From assembly GCA_016712265.1 (NCBI GenBank), contig JADJRJ010000019.1, forward strand, positions 1-5,243: 5,243 bases of DNA, written 5' to 3'. A program made the position numbers and the translations under genes. The notes beneath the pieces were generated by a model that was given only the letters and a program-made list of their open reading frames with translations, was not told the origin of the DNA and did no database searches. Source of the stretch: Gemmatimonadota bacterium (GTDB lineage Bacteria > Gemmatimonadota > Gemmatimonadetes > Gemmatimonadales > Gemmatimonadaceae). Positions 4,281-5,243 of the stretch are shown in pieces; the stretch's first letter is position 1, and each line of letters starts with the position of its first letter.

Positions 4281-5243
4281 GTGGCCAGTAACTACCCGGG
4301 CAGCCTCGACTCGTTCGACACGATCGCGTCGGACAAGAAGACCTCAGACGCTGTCGGCGGGCGCACCCACCGCGCCATGCACAACGACCTCGGCGACGCC
4401 ATCGAGCCGTCCAGGCCCGGAACTGGGCACCACCCCGTCCGGCTCGTACGCCACCGTCAAGGCGCTTCCGAGGGCGATCGAAAGGGCAGCACCCTGCCGC
4501 AGGTCGACGCCAAGGTGACCTTATCGTCGGCACCGCCGACAGCACCTACGACAACCTCGGGGTGGGCACCAACGACACGGTGCTGTTGGCCGCCTCCGAG
4601 GAGACGAAGGGCATGAAATGGACGCAGATCCCGACCGCCGGCATCGCCGACGACGCGATGACCGCCACGAAGATCGCCGCCGACGCTGTGGGGTCCGCTG
4701 AGATCGCCGCGAACGCGGTCGGCTCATCGGAGTTGGCGGACAACGCGGTGGACACCGCCGCGATCGCAGACGGCGCGGTGACGGCGGCGAAGTTCGCGGT
4801 GCAACCGGGGAACCTGCTCACCGCCAACCAGGCCAGCATCGAAACGGACACGACGGGGTTTACCGCATCAGCGGCGACCATCGCACGGGCTTCCGGCGGC
4901 GCGTTCGGCACATACTGCCTGGAAGTCACAGCCACCGCAGCGTCGGCCAGCGTGCACCTCGGCGGGACCATCCTTGCAGGGACAATCCCGGTCCAGGGGG
5001 AAGAAACCTACACCTTCCGTATCGAGCAGAAGGCCGCGTCGATCACGCGAGTGGTCAAACTGCGTGTTTACTGGTGGACGTCGGCAGGCGACGTCGCGGC
5101 GTCCACCGCATCGGTGGACTCTGGAGGGTTGGCGCTGACGTCAACGTGGGCATCCCAGTCGTTCACGACGGTCGCCCCTGCGAACGCCGCGTTCGCGTCG
5201 CTGCGCGTGTTCGCGGTTGACAGCGCCAACGCCGAAGTCTTCT
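4281..5243 (+). CDS. Tail fibre / receptor-binding protein, 3' partial, several frame breaks
   Basis: Probable host-surface-binding fibre. The start is GTG 4281; residues 1-42 (SNYPGSLDSF, then VGGRTHRAMHNDLGDAIE) form a conserved attachment start seen in actinophage fibres. The coding frame then moves from 3 to 1 near 4403-4420 (recovering ELGTTPSGSYATVKAL), back to 3 near 4481 (recovering GSTLPQVDAKVT), and to 2 near 4523, where it stays open to the window end. After TYDNLGVGTNDTVLLAAS comes a run of five 10-residue repeats (4637-4786), then NLLTANQASIETDTTGFTAS and a beta-rich domain (about 4800-5243, with GTYCLEVTATAA, YTFRIEQKA, LRVYWWTSAGD, FASLRVFAVDSA) that resembles carbohydrate-binding jelly-roll modules. 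The 3' end lies beyond the window. The fibre role follows from position and repeats; the sugar-binding role is inferred. Confidence 0.75.
4403..4420 (+). other. Compound frame break in fibre gene
   Basis: Frame 3 coding stops making sense after AIE and frame 1 resumes at ELGTT (GAA at 4420-4422). The net change is one base too many. The text between looks like a garbled GAG GCC GTC CAG GCC GAA (EAVQAE): one G short after GAG and one extra C and G near 4414-4420. A single extra C at CCC 4416-4418 would also restore the frame, giving EPSRPELG. Confidence 0.6.
4481..4483 (+). other. Frame break in fibre gene at AAA run
   Basis: Frame 1 (ATVKALPRAIE) gives way to frame 3 (GSTLPQVDAKVT). One more A in the AAA run gives a clean AIEKGSTLPQ join. 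Confidence 0.65.
4521..4524 (+). other. Frame break in fibre gene at TTAT
   Basis: Frame 3 (DAKVTL) gives way to frame 2 (IVGTADSTYDNLG). An extra A, making TTA ATC, joins them as KVTLIVGTADST. Frame 2 is then open for more than 700 bases to the window end. Confidence 0.7.
4637..4786 (+). repeat. Five 30-bp tandem units coding 10-residue repeats in the fibre
   Basis: In frame 2 the units start at 4637, 4667, 4697, 4727 and 4757: AGIADDAMTA, TKIAADAVGS, AEIAANAVGS, SELADNAVDT, AAIADGAVTA. The pattern is x-x-[IL]-A-x-[DNG]-A-[VM]-x-x, and a degenerate sixth copy begins AKFA. Such repeats typically form the rod-like trimeric part of fibres. They can vary in copy number by recombination. Confidence 0.8.

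Noticed and set aside
757..5243. Extracellular contractile injection system or tailocin instead of a phage
   Set aside because: The baseplate genes alone would fit, but no AAA ATPase, toxin or sheath genes are in view and a free-standing HNH gene is typical of phage genomes. It cannot be fully excluded without flanks.
1..5243. tRNA genes, CRISPR arrays, insertion sequences or attachment sites
   Set aside because: None seen. The only tandem repeat is in-frame protein coding and there are no transposase genes or terminal inverted repeats.

Overview
This window is a piece of the tail-baseplate gene cluster of a contractile-tailed (myovirus-type) phage or prophage of a high-GC actinobacterium. 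Every structural gene lies on the + strand. Genes overlap or nearly touch, codons are strongly G/C-ending, and the order hub-lysin, spike, gp25/gpW-like wedge, gpJ-like wedge, gpI-like protein, fibre is the classic P2/T4-type baseplate order. The wall-cutting domain of the hub protein is the lytic transglycosylase type often seen in phages of actinobacteria. That fits a Mycobacterium, Rhodococcus or Gordonia-like host, but the host is inferred and not shown.

Layout. Positions 3-757: hub-like protein with a C-terminal transglycosylase domain, split by a frameshift at a C6 run. 757-1344: small baseplate spike/tip protein whose C-terminus carries a tail-fibre end motif. 1341-1661: gp25/gpW-like wedge protein. 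1662-1756: intergenic leader with a possible promoter, a 30-nt hairpin and a partly sequestered ribosome binding site. 1757-2482: free-standing HNH endonuclease with an N-terminal zinc knuckle and a basic 15-residue repeat region, more AT-rich than its neighbours. 2469-3578: gpJ/gp6-like wedge protein. 3589-4271: gpI-like tail protein, split by one frameshift at a CC pair. 4281 to the window end: tail fibre or receptor-binding protein with 10-residue tandem repeats and a jelly-roll-like domain, broken by at least three frameshifts and cut by the window edge.

How it works together. The hub and spike form the central puncturing tip, with the transglycosylase opening the peptidoglycan. The gp25-, gpJ- and gpI-like proteins form the wedges around it, and the fibre binds the cell surface. 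The HNH gene is not part of this machine. It looks like a homing-type insertion between the gp25-like and gpJ-like genes, with its own leader and with its 3' end supplying the gpJ-like ribosome binding site.

The most important caution is that five frame breaks interrupt otherwise well-conserved genes, nearly all at or beside homopolymers. This looks more like uncorrected read error than gene decay, although a real mutation or translational slippage at the C6 run cannot be excluded from the sequence. The strongest candidate for something undescribed is the HNH unit: structured leader, repeat-built basic region and precise placement between two essential genes.
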